A stretch of DNA of 52,080 nt from Comamonadaceae bacterium (GCA_947450895.1 CANFWT010000011.1:1-52080); one strand, 5' to 3'. Shown: positions 24,264-33,240, counted from the first letter of the stretch. Translations and numbers: made by a program. Notes: a model not told the origin generated them from the letters alone.

Positions 24264-26096
24264 ATGCCCGACCTTACGCTCGCGCAATCCTGGCGCGCAA
24301 ACTGGGACGCGCATCTCAGTGCCCTGGCCTTGGCGCTGATGGTGGCCATTCCCCTCGTCGAAATCCTGATGCGGCCCCTCTTGGGCAGTGGCATAGAGAA
24401 TGCGCCGGTGCTGGTGCAACACCTGGGTCTGGTGCTTGCCATGTTCGGTGCTTTGGCCGCCGAGCGCCACGGCCACCTGACGTCTTTTGGTGCGGGTAGT
24501 GCAGGTGCCCACACCCATCCAAGGTGGACTTGGCGTGCGGCCCAATGGTTGGCGGCCCTCGTGTGTGGCGTCTTGGCGTATGCCAGTTGGCGCTTTGTCC
24601 AGAGCGAGCGCGATGCCGCCCGCACGCTGGCCTATGCCGTGCCCGTGTGGTACCTGCAAGCCGCCATGCCCTTGGGATTTGCGCTCTTGGGCTACAAATT
24701 GAGTCTGCGCTGCGTGGGTGCCACGTTTGCGCGTGGGGCGCTTGCGGTGGGCGCGCCTTTGCTTGGCTTTTTGCTGGCCTGGCAGTTTGACGCTAGCGCG
24801 GTGCCGGTTTGGCCGGCCTTGGTGCTGGTTTGCGCGGCGCTGGTCGCTGGCGCGCCGATATTTGCGGTGTTGGGCGGCCTGGCTCTGGCGCTGTTTTGGA
24901 GCGAAGGCATGCCACTGGCATCCGTGGCCTTGTCGCATTACCAAATCACGGTCAACCCTTCACTGCCCGCGCTGCCTTTGTTTACTTTGGCGGGGCTCTT
25001 GTTTGCGCGCACCGGGGCGGCGCAGCGGCTGGGGGATTTGTTTGTGGTGTTTTTGGGTGGCGGCGTGCGCGGCACGGTGGTGGCGGTGGCGGTGCTTTGC
25101 TCCTTCTTTACTGCGTTTACCGGCGGTAGCGGTGTGACCATTCTGGCGCTGGGCGGCCTGATGCTGCCGCTGTTGCGCAATGCAGGCTACCCGGAGAACA
25201 AAGGCATCGGCTTGGTTACGAGCGCCAGTGCCTTGGGCGTTTTGCTGGCGCCGTCTGTGCCCTTGATCATGTACGCCATCATCGCCCGCGTACCGATTGC
25301 CACCATGTTTCTGGCGGGCATTGCGCCGGCCTTGGTCATGGTCGCGTGCTTGCTGTTTTTTGGTGGATTTTTGCGCAGCAGCACGACCCCAGTGCAAGCG
25401 CCCCAAAGCGCGTCAACCGGTTCACTGACCACCGTGGCTTGGCGCGCCAAATGGGAAATTCTGGCGCCTATCGTGGCCATCGGCTCCTTAGCCAGCGGCC
25501 TGGCCACTCCCACGGAAAGTGCCGCTCTCACTGCGGCCTACGCGGTGCTAACCCAGGCGTTTGCGCACCGCGAGTTGCCCTTTCGTTTGTTGGTCAAGTG
25601 CCTGAGTGAGGCGGCCCAAATCATTGGCGGGGTGCTGCTGATTCTGGGCATGGCGCTGGCGCTCACCAATTTTTTGATTGACGCAGGTATTCCGGATGCG
25701 GCCATCGAGGCGGTGCAAAGTTGGATCCCCAACCGCTGGGTCTTCCTGGTCGCCTTGACCGTGTTCTTGTTGTTCGCGGGCGCTTTGATGGAAATATTTG
25801 CGGCCATCGTGGTCCTGGTTCCCTTGCTCCTGCCGGTGGCGCAAAGTTACGGCATTGGGCCGGTCCACTTTGGCATTGTTTTCTTGGCAGCCATGGAAAT
25901 GGGCTTTTTGTGCCCCCCGGCGGGACTCAACATCTTTTTTGCCTCGGCCATGTTTGGCAAACCCATCCGCGATGTGGCGGCATCCGTACTACCCGCATTG
26001 GGCGCCATCTTCTTGGGAACCTTGTTCATTGCGTGGCTGCCGGAGCTCTCGACCGCCTTGCCAAACTTAGCGCTTGCTTACGTCCCGGCGCAGTAG
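24264..26096 (+). CDS. TRAP transporter fused small and large permease (DctQ-DctM)
   Basis: A 610-residue inner-membrane protein. The first about 180 residues form a DctQ-like four-helix unit (LMRPLLGSGIENAPVLVQHLGLVLAMFGALAAERHGHLT). The rest is a DctM permease with FTGGSGVTILALGGLMLP, SASALGVLLAPSVPLIMY and the C-terminal MEMGFLCPPAGLNIFFASAMFG. The substrate moves into the cell by Na+-coupled secondary transport. Starts 2 bases after dctP. Its last 30 bases (26067-26096) overlap the 3' end of the convergent ABC permease gene. Confidence 0.9.
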   Translation: MPDLTLAQSWRANWDAHLSALALALMVAIPLVEILMRPLLGSGIENAPVLVQHLGLVLAMFGALAAERHGHLTSFGAGSAGAHTHPRWTWRAAQWLAALVCGVLAYASWRFVQSERDAARTLAYAVPVWYLQAAMPLGFALLGYKLSLRCVGATFARGALAVGAPLLGFLLAWQFDASAVPVWPALVLVCAALVAGAPIFAVLGGLALALFWSEGMPLASVALSHYQITVNPSLPALPLFTLAGLLFARTGAAQRLGDLFVVFLGGGVRGTVVAVAVLCSFFTAFTGGSGVTILALGGLMLPLLRNAGYPENKGIGLVTSASALGVLLAPSVPLIMYAIIARVPIATMFLAGIAPALVMVACLLFFGGFLRSSTTPVQAPQSASTGSLTTVAWRAKWEILAPIVAIGSLASGLATPTESAALTAAYAVLTQAFAHRELPFRLLVKCLSEAAQIIGGVLLILGMALALTNFLIDAGIPDAAIEAVQSWIPNRWVFLVALTVFLLFAGALMEIFAAIVVLVPLLLPVAQSYGIGPVHFGIVFLAAMEMGFLCPPAGLNIFFASAMFGKPIRDVAASVLPALGAIFLGTLFIAWLPELSTALPNLALAYVPAQ

Positions 26097-26924
26097 CGTC
26101 AGGGCCAAGAGGCCAGACGCCAGCATCAAAAACAGGCTCACGGCGTTGAGCACCGGCGTGGCGCCTTCGCGCATGCGGCCGTACATCATTACCGTGAGCG
26201 GCGAGTCCGAGCCCACCAGCATGAGCGTGGTGTTGAAGTTCTCGAACGACATCAAAAACGAAATCGCCGCCGCGCCCAGCAGCGCGGGCCGCAGGTAGGG
26301 CAGCGTGATGGTGCGCAGCACGGCGGCGCGGCTGGCGCCCAGGTTGTAGGCGGCTTCTTCTAGGGTGATGTCAAAGCGCTTGAGGCGCGCGCTGATGGTT
26401 AGCGTGGCCACCGAGATGGTGAAGGACAGTTGCCCCAGCACCACCAACGCCAGGCCGGGGCGCAAAAACTCCAGCTCCAAGCCCCACAGGTCGTCGGCCA
26501 GGTTGGCGATGCGGCTGGCAAGCGCCAAGATGGAAATGCCCAAAATGACGCCCGGAATCACCAGCGGCGCGAGCATCAGCAGCGAAAAAAACGACTTGCC
26601 CCGAAACTGCGTGCGCTCCAGCAAAAACGCGTTGCTCGTGCCAATGAGCACCGCCAGCACCGTGACCCAGCTGGCCACCACCACACTGGTCCAGACGCTG
26701 CCCATGAGCGCCCGGTCGGCAAACAAGCCCTTGCGCCCGGCCTGCGCGTTGCCCAAAAACCAGTCCAGGGTAAAGCCCTGCCAAGGCGGCGCAGGGTAGG
26801 GTGCGTTGTTGAACGCAAACGCCGCCACGATGGCCAGCGGCAAAAACAAAAATGCCAAAAACAGCAGCGTGTAGCCCATGGTGCCCAAGCGCAGCCAGGC
26901 CGGGCGGGGGAGGGAAGGAATCAT
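26067..26924 (-). CDS. ABC transporter permease, PotC/spermidine-putrescine type
   Basis: A 285-residue six-helix permease with an N-terminal FLPLAIVAAFAFN segment and the EAA-loop region LEEAAYNLGASRAAVLRTITLPYLRPALL that contacts the ATPase. The PotC-like LMSFENFNTTLMLVGSD stretch is present. It is the last gene of the operon SBP-FAD oxidoreductase-ATPase-permease-permease and overlaps the preceding permease by 4 bases. Substrate probably a polyamine or related cation. Confidence 0.88.
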   Translation of the reverse strand: MIPSLPRPAWLRLGTMGYTLLFLAFLFLPLAIVAAFAFNNAPYPAPPWQGFTLDWFLGNAQAGRKGLFADRALMGSVWTSVVVASWVTVLAVLIGTSNAFLLERTQFRGKSFFSLLMLAPLVIPGVILGISILALASRIANLADDLWGLELEFLRPGLALVVLGQLSFTISVATLTISARLKRFDITLEEAAYNLGASRAAVLRTITLPYLRPALLGAAAISFLMSFENFNTTLMLVGSDSPLTVMMYGRMREGATPVLNAVSLFLMLASGLLALTLLRRDVSKR

Positions 26925-27808
26925 GACGCGCGCATCACTTCGCCAAACTTTTGGCCCGAGAGCTTGAGGCCCACCCAGACGATGGCGGTGCTCAGGCCCA
27001 GCAGCAAAAAGCCAAAGGCCGCGCCCTGCTCCCAGTTAAAGCGGGTAATGAACTGGGTGTAAATCTGCTCGGTAAACCACTGCGAGCTTTTGCCGCCCAA
27101 GAGCGTGGGCGTGAGGTAGTTGCCCAAGGTCAGCATGAAAACCACGATGCAGCCCGAAACTATGCCAGGCGCGGCGTGCGCAATGATGATGTGGCGCAGG
27201 ATGGACCAGCCGTTGCCGCCCAGGTCATACGCCGCCTCGATCAGCGTGTCGTCCAGGCTCTCCAGGGCGCTGACCAGCGGCACCACCATAAACAGCATGG
27301 ACGTGTAAACCAGGCCCACCAAAATCGTGCCGTCGTGGTAGAGCATTTCCACCGGTTTGTCGCTCATGCCCAAGGCCGCCAACACGCCCGGCAGCACGCC
27401 AGACTCGCGCAGCAAAATCATCCAGCCCAAGGCGCGCACGGTTTCGCTGACCCAAAACGGAATCAGGCACAGCACAAACAGCGTTGATTGCATGCGCCCG
27501 CGCGCAATCTTGGCAATCGTCCAGGCCATGGGAAAAGCCACCAGCAGGGTGATGGCGGTGGACACGATGGACATGAGCGCGGTGCGCACAAAGGTGTGCC
27601 AATACAGCGGCTCGCCAAAAAAGGTGGCGAACTGGGCCAAGCTGGGCTCAAAGACGCGCGGGGCCACGCGCACGCGCAGGGACAAGATAGCCAGTTCCAC
27701 ATGCGGCAGCACCAGCAGCAGCGCCAGCCAGACCACGGCCGGCGCCAGCAGCAGCGCGAGCATCAGCCGCGCCTGGGTTTTGCCCACGGACATCGTGTCA
27801 AGAGCCAT
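26921..27808 (-). CDS. ABC transporter permease, PotB type
   Basis: A permease of about 295 residues with six hydrophobic spans and an EAA motif (LIEAAYDLGGNGWSILRHIIIAHAAPGI), followed by LTLGNYLTPTLLGG typical of PotB. Start: ATG 27806-27808 (MALDTMSVGK), overlapping the ATPase stop by 11 bases; the alternative Met at 27793 lies 5 bases past that stop. Neither has a strong ribosome-binding site, consistent with coupled translation. Works with the PotC-like permease, the PotA-like ATPase and the periplasmic protein encoded farther upstream. Confidence 0.85.
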   Translation of the reverse strand: MALDTMSVGKTQARLMLALLLAPAVVWLALLLVLPHVELAILSLRVRVAPRVFEPSLAQFATFFGEPLYWHTFVRTALMSIVSTAITLLVAFPMAWTIAKIARGRMQSTLFVLCLIPFWVSETVRALGWMILLRESGVLPGVLAALGMSDKPVEMLYHDGTILVGLVYTSMLFMVVPLVSALESLDDTLIEAAYDLGGNGWSILRHIIIAHAAPGIVSGCIVVFMLTLGNYLTPTLLGGKSSQWFTEQIYTQFITRFNWEQGAAFGFLLLGLSTAIVWVGLKLSGQKFGEVMRAS

Positions 27809-28928
27809 AGCAGCTGGCCTGGGCGCCTGCGCCAAAGCAGACCGCGCGCTGCGGGTCAAACCCGAAAAACACCCGCTCACCGACCACCAGGTCCTGGAAC
27901 TGGCCGGTCTGGGGCAGCGCAATGCGGAACTCCAGGCGGGTTTTGTCTTCGCGCAGCAGCACCGCGGAGTTGGCGCCGTCAAACAAAATGCTTTCCACCT
28001 GGGCGCCGTAGGCGACCTGCCCCTGGCCGGCAAAAGTGTCCGCCTGGCGGGAAATGCGGGCCACCTCGGGGCGCACAAAGGCCTGCACTGCGTCGCCCAC
28101 CCGCACCGCGCCCATGGGCCGCGCGCGCAGCTCCAGTCCGCCTGCTGTCACCAGGGTGATGCTGCCAGGGTCCACGGCGGTGGCGCGGCCCTGCAAGCAG
28201 TTGTTGGCGCCCACAAAGCCCGCGACAAAAGGGCTTTGGGGGTGGTAGTACAAGTCCTGCGGCGTGCCAAGCTGTTCAAAGCGGCCCTGGTGCATCACCG
28301 CCACGTGGTCCGACATGACCAGTGCCTCCGACTGGTCGTGCGTGATGTACACAAAAGTGGTGCCAAAGGCGGCCTGCAACTGCTTGAGCTCAATCTTCAT
28401 GTGCTCGCGCAGTTTCAGGTCCAGCGCGCCCAGTGGTTCGTCAAGCAGCAGCAAAGTGGGTTCGAGCACCAGGCTGCGCGCAATCGCCACGCGCTGCTTT
28501 TGCCCGCCCGAGAGCTGGTCAATGCGCTTGGCCTGCGCGCCGGGCAGGCTTACGCGCTCCAGCATCTCGCCCACGCGGCGTTTGATCTCGGGCGCAGCCA
28601 TGCCCCGGCGCGCCAGGCCGTAGCCAATGTTGTCGCCCACCGACATCATGGGAAACAGCGCCAGGTGCTGAAAAACCATATTGACCGGGCGCTTATTGGG
28701 CAGCACGCCGTGCATGGACTTGCCGCCGATCAGGATGTCGCCCTGGTCCGGGCTTTGAAAGCCCGCAATCATGCGCAGCAAGGTCGTCTTTCCGCAGCCC
28801 GATGGCCCAAGAATGCTAAAAAAACTGCCGCGCGCCACGCGAAACGACAGATCGGCCACCGCCGCAAAGCCGCCGTAGTGCTTGCTCACCCCCAGGGTTT
28901 GCAGGTCGGTGTCAGGGGCTTGGGTCAT
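27798..28928 (-). CDS. ABC transporter ATP-binding protein, PotA type
   Basis: A 376-residue ATPase with Walker A GPSGCGKTT, Q-loop NMVFQHLALFP, signature LSGGQKQRVAIARSL, Walker B LLLLDEPLGALD and the switch histidine in YITHDQSEAL. The last about 120 residues form the TOBE-type regulatory domain of the polyamine/MalK class. It energises import by the two downstream permeases. It starts 10 bases after the FAD oxidoreductase stop, tying that enzyme gene into the transporter operon. Confidence 0.92.
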   Translation of the reverse strand: MTQAPDTDLQTLGVSKHYGGFAAVADLSFRVARGSFFSILGPSGCGKTTLLRMIAGFQSPDQGDILIGGKSMHGVLPNKRPVNMVFQHLALFPMMSVGDNIGYGLARRGMAAPEIKRRVGEMLERVSLPGAQAKRIDQLSGGQKQRVAIARSLVLEPTLLLLDEPLGALDLKLREHMKIELKQLQAAFGTTFVYITHDQSEALVMSDHVAVMHQGRFEQLGTPQDLYYHPQSPFVAGFVGANNCLQGRATAVDPGSITLVTAGGLELRARPMGAVRVGDAVQAFVRPEVARISRQADTFAGQGQVAYGAQVESILFDGANSAVLLREDKTRLEFRIALPQTGQFQDLVVGERVFFGFDPQRAVCFGAGAQASCYGS

Positions 28929-28938
28929 GGTAGGTGAG

Positions 28939-30450
28939 TCAATGCAAGCGCACGCCTTGGCGTTCGAGTTCGGCCTGAACGGCCTTCACGTCCACCTCGG
29001 CCGTGGATTGGTCTTGTTGCAGCGACACCGCAGCGGCCACGCCCGCGCCTTGGCCGGTGACGGTGCAGGCCATCATGTTGCGCATGGCGGCATGCGACAC
29101 CATGTCGCCCGCCACGCAGCGCCCTGCCACCAGCAGGTTGTCCACTTCCAGCGGCACCATGCAGCCGTAGGGCACTTCAAAGTAGCGGCCCGTGGTGGGG
29201 AGAATCAGCACGTTGTAGCCGTCGATGAACTCGGGGAATATGCCCACCGAGTCCTCAAACTTGGTCTGGTTGCGCACATCGTCGCTGCTCAGGTTGTAGC
29301 GGCCAATGATCTTGCGCGAATCGCGCGTGCCCAGCGTCATGCCAAAGTTGCGCAGTTTGGCGTTCTCAAAGCCAGGCACTACTTTTTTGAGTGCCATCAG
29401 CGCGTACAGGGCCTCCTGGCGACCTTGCATTTCGGCCTTGGTCAGGTCCATTACGTCGGTGCAGTCAAAGCCGCTCAGGTGCGCCAGGTTGAGGTTGGTG
29501 GCCTCACCCGCTTCGGTCAGCGCCGACCACGAGCCGCCCAGATTGGTGGTGTGCGCCGGAATCACGCCCAGTTCGCGCGCCTTGTCGAACTCTTTGTCCA
29601 AATAGGGGCTGCGCAGCGCGTCTTCTTTGCCGGTGGTTTCTTGCTCCCAGGTGCGGCTCCAGTCGGCGTAGGTGGCCGGTTGGTCTTCGGTGTATTGCAA
29701 AAACTTTTGTTTGTCCACGCCACTGGCGTTGAACACCGTCGTTACGCCCAGCATCTTGTCCTTGGGGGTTTTGCGGTAGCTCGCACCCGCCAGGTGCGCA
29801 ATGTCGGCGTCGCCGGTGCAGTCGATGATGCGCTTGGCCAGCACCACTTGGCGGCCGGACTTGCTCTCGGTGATGATGCCCTTGAGGCGATTGCTGCCTT
29901 CTTCAAAAATCACGTCCACCGCCATGCAGTGCAGAATAGGTCGCACGCCGGCCTCGGTGATCAGGCGGTCGGCCACGACCTTGAAGAAGTCGGCGTCCAG
30001 GCATTGGCTGTCGTTGTACGGCCACTTGATGGAGCCGCCCATTTGCGCCGCAATGCGTTCCATCTCAATGCCAATTCCTTCGCCCTCCACCGTGCCCTCG
30101 TAGCGGTACCAAGCCAGCGTTTCCATGCCCACGGTGGTAATGACGCCGCCAAAGCAGCCAAAGCGCTCCAAGATGATGGTGTCTGCCCCAGCGCGCTTGG
30201 CGGCTAGCGCCGCCGACAAGCCCGCAGGCCCTGCGCCCACCACCAGCACGTCGCAGCTCGCCAAGATGGGCAGCGGACGGGCGGGCTCCAGGTACTGGCC
30301 GCTTTCTACGTCCAACTCGCCCACGGCGGGCGGCGTGTGGCGCATCACCTCGCCCTCGGTGGTCTGCTTGCGCGTGACCGGCAGGCGCTGGCCAGACCAG
30401 CGGGTGAGCATGCGCTCGGTGCGGGCGATGTATTTTTCTTCGTCGTTCAT
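28939..30450 (-). CDS. FAD-dependent oxidoreductase (FAD_oxidored family) within the ABC operon
   Basis: A 503-residue flavoprotein with the dinucleotide motif VLVVGAGPAGLSAALAAKRAGADTIILER at about 80-108, FGCFGGVITTVGM, RIIDCTGDADIAHLAGA, and a C-terminal NLLVAGRCVAGDMVSHAAMRNM plus GQGAGVAAA. This set marks the FAD_oxidored family (thiazole/fumarate-reductase-related dehydrogenases of varied substrates). Start ATG 30448-30450. It sits between the binding-protein gene and the ATPase gene, so it may oxidise the imported compound; the family does not tell which. A terminator lies just upstream, between it and the binding-protein gene. Confidence 0.83.
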   Translation of the reverse strand: MNDEEKYIARTERMLTRWSGQRLPVTRKQTTEGEVMRHTPPAVGELDVESGQYLEPARPLPILASCDVLVVGAGPAGLSAALAAKRAGADTIILERFGCFGGVITTVGMETLAWYRYEGTVEGEGIGIEMERIAAQMGGSIKWPYNDSQCLDADFFKVVADRLITEAGVRPILHCMAVDVIFEEGSNRLKGIITESKSGRQVVLAKRIIDCTGDADIAHLAGASYRKTPKDKMLGVTTVFNASGVDKQKFLQYTEDQPATYADWSRTWEQETTGKEDALRSPYLDKEFDKARELGVIPAHTTNLGGSWSALTEAGEATNLNLAHLSGFDCTDVMDLTKAEMQGRQEALYALMALKKVVPGFENAKLRNFGMTLGTRDSRKIIGRYNLSSDDVRNQTKFEDSVGIFPEFIDGYNVLILPTTGRYFEVPYGCMVPLEVDNLLVAGRCVAGDMVSHAAMRNMMACTVTGQGAGVAAAVSLQQDQSTAEVDVKAVQAELERQGVRLH

Positions 30451-30471
30451 GGCGTGGCTCCAGGCGTTCGC

Positions 30472-30509
30472 AATAAAAAACCCCGCTGCGCCCTTGCGGG
30501 CGGGCGGGG
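30472..30509 (-). terminator. intrinsic terminator after the periplasmic binding-protein gene
   Basis: Read on the minus strand, a GC hairpin (outer arms CCCCGC 30481-30486 and GCGGGG 30504-30509, inner arms CGCCC and GGGCG around a 4-base loop) is followed by TTTTTTATT. It lies 67 bases beyond the binding-protein stop and 22 bases before the oxidoreductase start. It should cut transcription so that the binding protein is made in excess over the membrane parts, a common ABC-operon arrangement. Confidence 0.8.
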
Positions 30510-30576
30510 CCATCAGCGGCGCAGTCTATGGCAAAGCGTTGACCACCTGCCAGCTAGCGTGCGCCCTAGGTTTGCC

Positions 30577-31644
30577 TTACTGCGCCGCTTTCACGCGGTC
30601 CAAAATGCGGCCTTCAATTTCTTCCAGGCCAGCGGGAACTGCGGGGTACCACTTGATGTTCTTGATGGCCGCTTCTGGGAAGCTGGCCTTGAACTGCTCT
30701 TTGAGTTTGCCTGCGGTCAAGTCGTCCGCACCCTTGGAGGCGGTGAAGTTGCCAGCCGAGCCTGCCACCTTGGCAGCAATTTCGGGGCGCATATTGAAGT
30801 TGATCCAGGCGTAAGCCGCTGCGTCGTTTTTGCCTTTCGCGGGAATAGCAAAAGTGTCAATCCAGCCGGTGGCACCCGACTTGGGCGCGATGTACTGGAT
30901 GTCGGCGATCTCGCTATTGAGCTTCCAGCCGCCGGTGTCCCACATTTGGGCGGCCACGATCTCGTTGGTGCGCATGCCGTTGAGCAACTGGTCTTTGTTG
31001 TCCCAGTAGAACTTGACGTTGGGCTTGCAGGCAATGAGCGTCTTACCCACTTCTTCCATCAAAGCGGTGTAGGCCTTGGGGTCGTTGTACAGGGCAAACG
31101 GGTCTTTGCCAGCGGCAAAGGCAAACGAGATGAGCGTGGGGCGCTTCAGGCGCATGGACACTTTGCCCTTGACGTCGGCGCGGCACAGGTCGGTGTAGTC
31201 GGACATCTTGGTCAGCTTGGTGTTGACCACCAGGCCCTCGGTGCCCCAGATGTGGGGCATGCCATACACCTTGCCGTCGTGGGTGGTGTTCTTTTTAGTG
31301 GCGTCCAGCATGGAGGGGATGAACAGCTCGGACTTGATCTTGCTCAGGTCCATGGGCTTGTAAATGCCAAATTCTTGCTGCGGGCCGGTAATGCGGTCTT
31401 GCGAGGGCTGGGCCAGGTCAAAGCCGGCGCCGCCGGTGGCGCGCAGCTTGGAGATCATTTCTTCGTTGTTGGACAAGGTGACTTCGACCTTGTAGCCGGT
31501 TTCCTTTTCAAACTGCTCGACGATGGCCGCGGGCGCATAGTCGGCCCAGGTGAGCAAGCGGAAGGTTTTTTCCTGGGCAAAAGCGGTGGACGCCAGGCCG
31601 AGACACAAACCGGCGACAGCCAAAACGGTACGTTTGAAGTTCAT
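30577..31644 (-). CDS. extracellular solute-binding protein, PotD type
   Basis: A 355-residue periplasmic binding protein with a Sec signal (MNFKRTVLAVAGLCLGLASTAFA-QE). The mature start KTFRLLTWADYAPAAIVEQFEKETGYKVEVTLSNNEEMISKL and GGAGFDLAQPSQD are PotD/F-like, as is MPHIWGTEGLVVN. It captures the ligand, likely a polyamine or cationic amino compound, for the operon's permeases. ATG 31642-31644 is preferred to the upstream in-frame TTG/ATG region. A 20-base palindrome lies about 40 bases upstream of the start. Confidence 0.9.
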   Translation of the reverse strand: MNFKRTVLAVAGLCLGLASTAFAQEKTFRLLTWADYAPAAIVEQFEKETGYKVEVTLSNNEEMISKLRATGGAGFDLAQPSQDRITGPQQEFGIYKPMDLSKIKSELFIPSMLDATKKNTTHDGKVYGMPHIWGTEGLVVNTKLTKMSDYTDLCRADVKGKVSMRLKRPTLISFAFAAGKDPFALYNDPKAYTALMEEVGKTLIACKPNVKFYWDNKDQLLNGMRTNEIVAAQMWDTGGWKLNSEIADIQYIAPKSGATGWIDTFAIPAKGKNDAAAYAWINFNMRPEIAAKVAGSAGNFTASKGADDLTAGKLKEQFKASFPEAAIKNIKWYPAVPAGLEEIEGRILDRVKAAQ

Positions 31645-31682
31645 ATGAATTTCCAGTTGAACGGTGGAGGACAAAGAAGGGA

Positions 31683-31702
31683 CTGCGCAAGTTAATGCGC
31701 AG
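31683..31702. promoter_or_regulatory. perfect 7-bp inverted repeat upstream of the binding-protein gene
   Basis: Arms CTGCGCA (31683-31689) and TGCGCAG (31696-31702) flank a 6-base AT-rich spacer, 38 bases before the binding-protein start. The symmetry and place suit a dimeric repressor operator or a leader hairpin. No regulator gene is adjacent. Confidence 0.4.
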
Positions 31703-31815
31703 AGATGACACTTTTGTGTCCAAAGCCTTCTGGGAAAACCGCCACCGTGAACGCAATAGCGGCTTTTGGCCGCGTGCCACCCTTTAGCCCAGGTGCTTGC
31801 CCGCCTCGCGCCGCG

Positions 31816-31995
31816 TCAGGCCCGAGAGCCGCTCAACTTCGGCAGGTCGCGCAAGGCCTCGCGGCGCGGGGTGGCGCGTATGCCCAAAAACGCAAACTGC
31901 TTCAGCATGTAGGCGCGCATGGGCGCCGCCTGCAGCCCGCTTGCCAGGGCGCGCAGGGCGGCTTCGATGTGTGTGGCTGCGGACTGCGGTGTCAT
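31816..31995 (-). pseudogene. truncated N-terminal remnant of a DNA alkylation repair (AlkD-like) gene
   Basis: The frame from ATG 31993-31995 reads MTPQSAATHIEAALRALASG and then AAPMRAYMLKQFAFLGIRATPRREALRDL before stopping at 31816. The AYMxxQFxFLGIxxPxRR stretch is the recognisable N-terminus of AlkD/DNA-alkylation-repair proteins, which run to about 220-240 residues. Here only about 59 codons remain and I found no continuation in other frames toward 31700. It is therefore likely a decayed fragment left by deletion. Confidence 0.6.
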
Positions 31996-32176
31996 CGCTT
32001 GTGTGGCAGGACTGAATCTACCCATGAGGGCGGGAGGAAAATCGGGCCACATCGTATCCGCCATACCCGCTACATCGTTCACGCCGTTGAGGCGCAATGC
32101 GGGGCAAAGGCACCGTCAAACTGCGCAGAAGCGCTTCGAACCCGCAAAGGCTTCCCGGGACCTGGGACCAGACCCA

Positions 32177-32731
32177 CTACCAAGCCCCGCTGCCAGGCAC
32201 TCCCTTGAAGGGTCCGCACAGGTCCGGCGTAATCCAGCCACCGTAAAAGCCACCTGGCTGCGTGCGTGCTGTGGCACCGCCCACGCTGCAATCGAGATCA
32301 TGGGCGTAAAAAGCAATGCATTGCGCGAGCGACTCCGCACCCGACAAGGGCCGCGGATAACTCCATGCGACCCTTGCCAGACGGCGCGTGCCGTCAACCA
32401 GATCCCAGTACACCGCTGGACCTTTCCACTCGCAAAATGAACCGCCGCCGGCAGGGCGCAAAAGCGCACGATCCACATCGGCCAGCGGCACGTAAAAGGT
32501 GGGTGGATGCGCGGTCTCTCTTACCGCCAAGGCCGCGTGCGTTCGCGCCACCAGGTTCTTGCCCCAACGCACGACGACCTCGCGCGCTTCGCAAACAAGC
32601 TCAGGCGGGCGCGGGAAATCCCACACCGACACCTGGCCCTCCTGGGGTATTTCTGCAAAAGGGGGGCGCTGTTCTCCCCGCCACTGCCATTGGGCACGCG
32701 CTTGTGCGATTCGAACAGAATCAAAGTCCAT
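32177..32731 (-). CDS. DUF427 domain protein
   Basis: A 184-residue protein made of a DUF427 domain: VSVWDFPRPPELVCEAREVVVRWG at the start, then GGGSFCEWKGPAVYWDL, AWSYPRP, and the family's usual ending GGFYGGWITPDLCGPFKGVPGSGAW. Proteins of this family are small, soluble and uncharacterised. Start ATG 32729-32731 (MDFDSVRIAQ); an 85-codon upstream extension of the open frame overlaps the neighbouring DUF3429 gene and is rejected. Same strand as that gene, 59 bases downstream of it. Confidence 0.85.
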   Translation of the reverse strand: MDFDSVRIAQARAQWQWRGEQRPPFAEIPQEGQVSVWDFPRPPELVCEAREVVVRWGKNLVARTHAALAVRETAHPPTFYVPLADVDRALLRPAGGGSFCEWKGPAVYWDLVDGTRRLARVAWSYPRPLSGAESLAQCIAFYAHDLDCSVGGATARTQPGGFYGGWITPDLCGPFKGVPGSGAW

Positions 32732-32790
32732 AGGGATAGAAGGCAGAGTTGTGATGCGCGCTACATCTTGGATGCTTGGACCACGGCCTA

Positions 32791-33240
32791 TCAGAGCCCT
32801 GCGAGCCCAAACAAAGCAGGAGCCAAAGTCGAAACACCGGCCACGAGGGTCAAATGCAATCGCATGGGCAACCAATGGCTGAGTCCAAAACGGGGGTAGC
32901 TTCGAGCATCCATGAGGAAGCACCCTGCAAGTGCCACGGTCACGATCAAAAGCCCCAGTTCCACAGGCACCAGCAAGCTGATCCAAGCCAGCAAACTCGG
33001 CAGCACGCCCCAGACCAGTTCGACGGCGGCCGGCGGTTCGTCACGCATGGTGAAACCCCAGTGAATCGCGCCCAGAAAACTCAGGATCGCGCCGCCGTAG
33101 GCCAACAAGCAAAAAACAAGGGCTGCTTTGTGCTCCGGGCCAACCAGAAAACTGAGTGCAGCCAGGGCAACAAACGGGCAAAGGCCGGAGTACCCGAGCC
33201 AGCGTGCGGTTGCAGAAACTTTACGGTCAGTTGATGGCAT
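32791..33240 (-). CDS. DUF3429 membrane protein
   Basis: A protein of about 149 residues with five hydrophobic spans and the family marks ARWLGYSGLCPFVALA, YGGAILSFLGAIHWGFTM and WGVLPSLLAWISLL. DUF3429 proteins are small inner-membrane proteins of unknown role, common in proteobacteria and often near photolyase or redox genes. Start placed at 33238-33240 (MPSTDRKVSATARWL); in-frame starts at 33273 and 33309 are possible and none has a clear ribosome-binding site. Confidence 0.8.
   Translation of the reverse strand: MPSTDRKVSATARWLGYSGLCPFVALAALSFLVGPEHKAALVFCLLAYGGAILSFLGAIHWGFTMRDEPPAAVELVWGVLPSLLAWISLLVPVELGLLIVTVALAGCFLMDARSYPRFGLSHWLPMRLHLTLVAGVSTLAPALFGLAGL

Noticed and set aside
27357..30207. 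Long plus-strand open frames opposite the ABC ATPase, permease and FAD oxidoreductase
   Set aside because: Both are shadows of well-supported minus-strand genes.
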